A DNA stretch of 6,527 bases. Origin: an uncultured Bacteroidota bacterium (GTDB lineage: Bacteria > Bacteroidota > Bacteroidia > Chitinophagales > Chitinophagaceae). The position numbers were made by a program, and so were the translations under genes. The stretch lies in assembly GCA_903905685.1 (NCBI GenBank), contig CAIVHI010000177.1, positions 1-6,527 on the forward strand, given 5' to 3'. The notes under the pieces are model-generated. The model was not told the DNA's origin. It was given only the letters and a program-made list of their open reading frames with translations, and searched no databases. This document shows, in pieces, positions 5,498-6,527 of this stretch. Numbering within the stretch: position 1 is the stretch's first letter; each line of letters begins with the position of its first letter.

Positions 5498-6370
5498 ATG
5501 TTTAGGGAGGCGTTTTGGGGTTGCATCGTGCTTATTGGGCTTGCAGGCTTCTCGCAAGCGGGTGCCCAGCCCACCCTACCGGGCCTTGATGTGCATGGGG
5601 TAAAAGATGGAGTCTGTGTGTCTTGGACTTGCCAATACGGCAATTTGGCGATGATTGCCGTGGGGCGTTCCACCGATAGTACAGGCATTTTCCCCGCTAT
5701 TGGCACGCTGTCCAAACCCAAAAAAGGCGTTCTGAAATATACCGACACCGATCCCCTTCCGGGCCGTAGTTATTATCGGTTGCAGATCGTGTTTGCCTCC
5801 GGATTAAAGTGGAATAGCGATTGTGTAGCGGCGGTGCAACCCAATGCGAAGCCAAGGGTTCCTACGGCACAAGTACAACCCATAGTACCAGATCTTGTTA
5901 GCGTCCACCAGCCCGGTGCGGGCAACGCAGTCGGTGTCCCGTCAAAGGCCATATTGGAGTCTATGTTTGTCCCCACTGCGCCAATACCGACCAATCCGAA
6001 ACCACATCAGCCTAAGCTACCCACGTTCGAGGGTGTAAAGGTGGATACGGGGGTCCCGAAACCCACCGTAAAGTTCATTGACCCCATCCGCGACTCTGTA
6101 GGAATTGCCGATGTCTTTATCGAATCCAAGTTTTTTACAATTGACCCCATTACAAAAGGAGTGAACATTTCATTGCCACTCGACGTAAAAACGGCACACT
6201 ATGCGCTGAGGATTTACGATGCGGGCAACAAGTTGGTGTTACAAATTCCGCATCTCGACGAACCGTATATCATAATGGACCGTCGAAATTTCCGAAAGAA
6301 TGGGGTATACCTGTTTGTATTGAAAAAAGACGGACTAGAATTGGAGCGGGCGAACCTCTCGATAGAATAA
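5498..6370 (+). CDS. Secreted three-part protein of unknown function (FN3-like domain, Pro-rich linker, C-terminal beta domain)
   Basis: I cannot name this 290-residue protein. Residues 1-23 are a signal peptide (MFREAFWGCIVLIGLAGFSQ, cleavage likely after AGA). Residues about 25-113 follow the pattern of beta-sandwich domains common in secreted Bacteroidota proteins: a VSWTCQYGN strand, VGRSTDSTGIFPAIGTL, then YTDTDPLPGRSYYRLQIVFASG. Residues about 114-192 are a linker rich in Pro, Val and Thr. Residues about 205-290 form a second beta-rich domain with GVNISLPLDV, YALRIYDAGNKLVLQI, IIMDRRNFRKNGVYLFVLKKDG and ending LERANLSIE. That layout resembles the C-terminal sorting domains of type IX secretion, and also, from memory, C-terminal domains of unnamed Chitinophagaceae proteins. 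A role as a type IX signal is only a guess. Cys40, Cys45 and Cys109 fall in the first domain. No catalytic motif is visible, which suggests a binding or structural role. The start is set by the signal peptide. The gene ends five bases before the stop of a convergent gene. Confidence 0.85.
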   Translation: MFREAFWGCIVLIGLAGFSQAGAQPTLPGLDVHGVKDGVCVSWTCQYGNLAMIAVGRSTDSTGIFPAIGTLSKPKKGVLKYTDTDPLPGRSYYRLQIVFASGLKWNSDCVAAVQPNAKPRVPTAQVQPIVPDLVSVHQPGAGNAVGVPSKAILESMFVPTAPIPTNPKPHQPKLPTFEGVKVDTGVPKPTVKFIDPIRDSVGIADVFIESKFFTIDPITKGVNISLPLDVKTAHYALRIYDAGNKLVLQIPHLDEPYIIMDRRNFRKNGVYLFVLKKDGLELERANLSIE

Positions 6371-6375
6371 GAAGT

Positions 6376-6527
6376 TCACTTTGGGTCGGCCCAGAATTCA
6401 TCGTTTGATTGCGTTTCCAACATTTGTGCCCACTCGGGACCTAAGCGGATGGATTGCCCCATGAACAGCTTCATCATCTGAACCATCTCCTCGGCATGCC
6501 AAGAATAGACGCCGGCCGCGAAATAGA
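6376..6527 (-). CDS. C-terminal end of an unidentified protein (5' truncated by window edge)
   Basis: On the minus strand an open frame enters from the right edge (first full codon at 6523-6525) and ends at a TGA (complement of 6376-6378), giving 49 residues. The tail begins YFAAGVYSWHAEEMVQMMKL and ends SNDEFWADPK. The HAEEMVQMMKLFMG stretch looks like an amphipathic helix, and the acidic, Trp-containing end resembles the end of a cytoplasmic protein. I do not recognise the family. The other two minus-strand frames contain stops in this stretch, and the composition is protein-like, so this is probably a real gene end. It converges on the secreted-protein gene with a gap of only five bases (6371-6375). 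Confidence 0.6.
   Translation of the reverse strand, partial: YFAAGVYSWHAEEMVQMMKLFMGQSIRLGPEWAQMLETQSNDEFWADPK

Noticed and set aside
1..6527. CRISPR arrays, tRNA or rRNA genes, insertion sequences, phage, toxin-antitoxin or defence genes
   Set aside because: No regular repeats, no transposase or integrase motifs, no terminal inverted repeats with target duplications, and no RNA gene structure were seen. The coding content is housekeeping or exported enzymes plus unknowns.

Overview
The window looks like ordinary chromosome from a member of the Bacteroidota, probably a Chitinophagaceae-like or related environmental lineage. The reasons are: two promoters that fit the Bacteroidota pattern (TTG or TTTG-like box, about 19-21 bases, then TAnnTTTG); starts preceded by A/T-rich sequence rather than a Shine-Dalgarno; an M1 peptidase extended by an outer-membrane-barrel-like domain; and a secreted protein whose first domain follows the consensus of Bacteroidota extracellular beta-sandwich domains. 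The lineage is inferred from gene content and signals; no rRNA or other marker gene is present.

Layout, left to right. (1) The 3' end of an unidentified plus-strand gene (1-179) meets the stop codon of the next gene tail to tail, sharing TTAA. (2) A minus-strand pair, transcribed leftwards from about 4070: a large exported M1 metallopeptidase (999-4013), then, after 52 bases, a secreted S1/P1-type nuclease (176-946). Both products have signal peptides and full or nearly full sets of catalytic or metal residues. They look like a two-gene unit for degrading peptides and nucleic acids outside the cytoplasm. (3) A divergent intergenic region (4014-4193) with a very good promoter for the plus strand and a weaker candidate for the minus strand. 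(4) A plus-strand pair: a seven-helix Bax inhibitor-1 family protein (4194-4961) and the membrane-insertion factor YidD (5027-5260), separated by a perfect 12-bp hairpin. (5) A 237-base intergenic stretch (5261-5497) with weak secondary structures and a promoter whose -7 box ends five bases before the next start codon. (6) An unnamed secreted three-part protein (5498-6370). (7) The 3' end of an unidentified minus-strand gene (6376 onward), again tail to tail, five bases away.

No mobile element, CRISPR array, tRNA, rRNA, phage gene or defence system is visible, and I do not think the window holds a new multi-gene system. The points most worth a second look are the barrel-tethered M1 peptidase, the secreted three-part protein with its possibly leaderless promoter, and the hairpin that separates the BI-1 gene from yidD.
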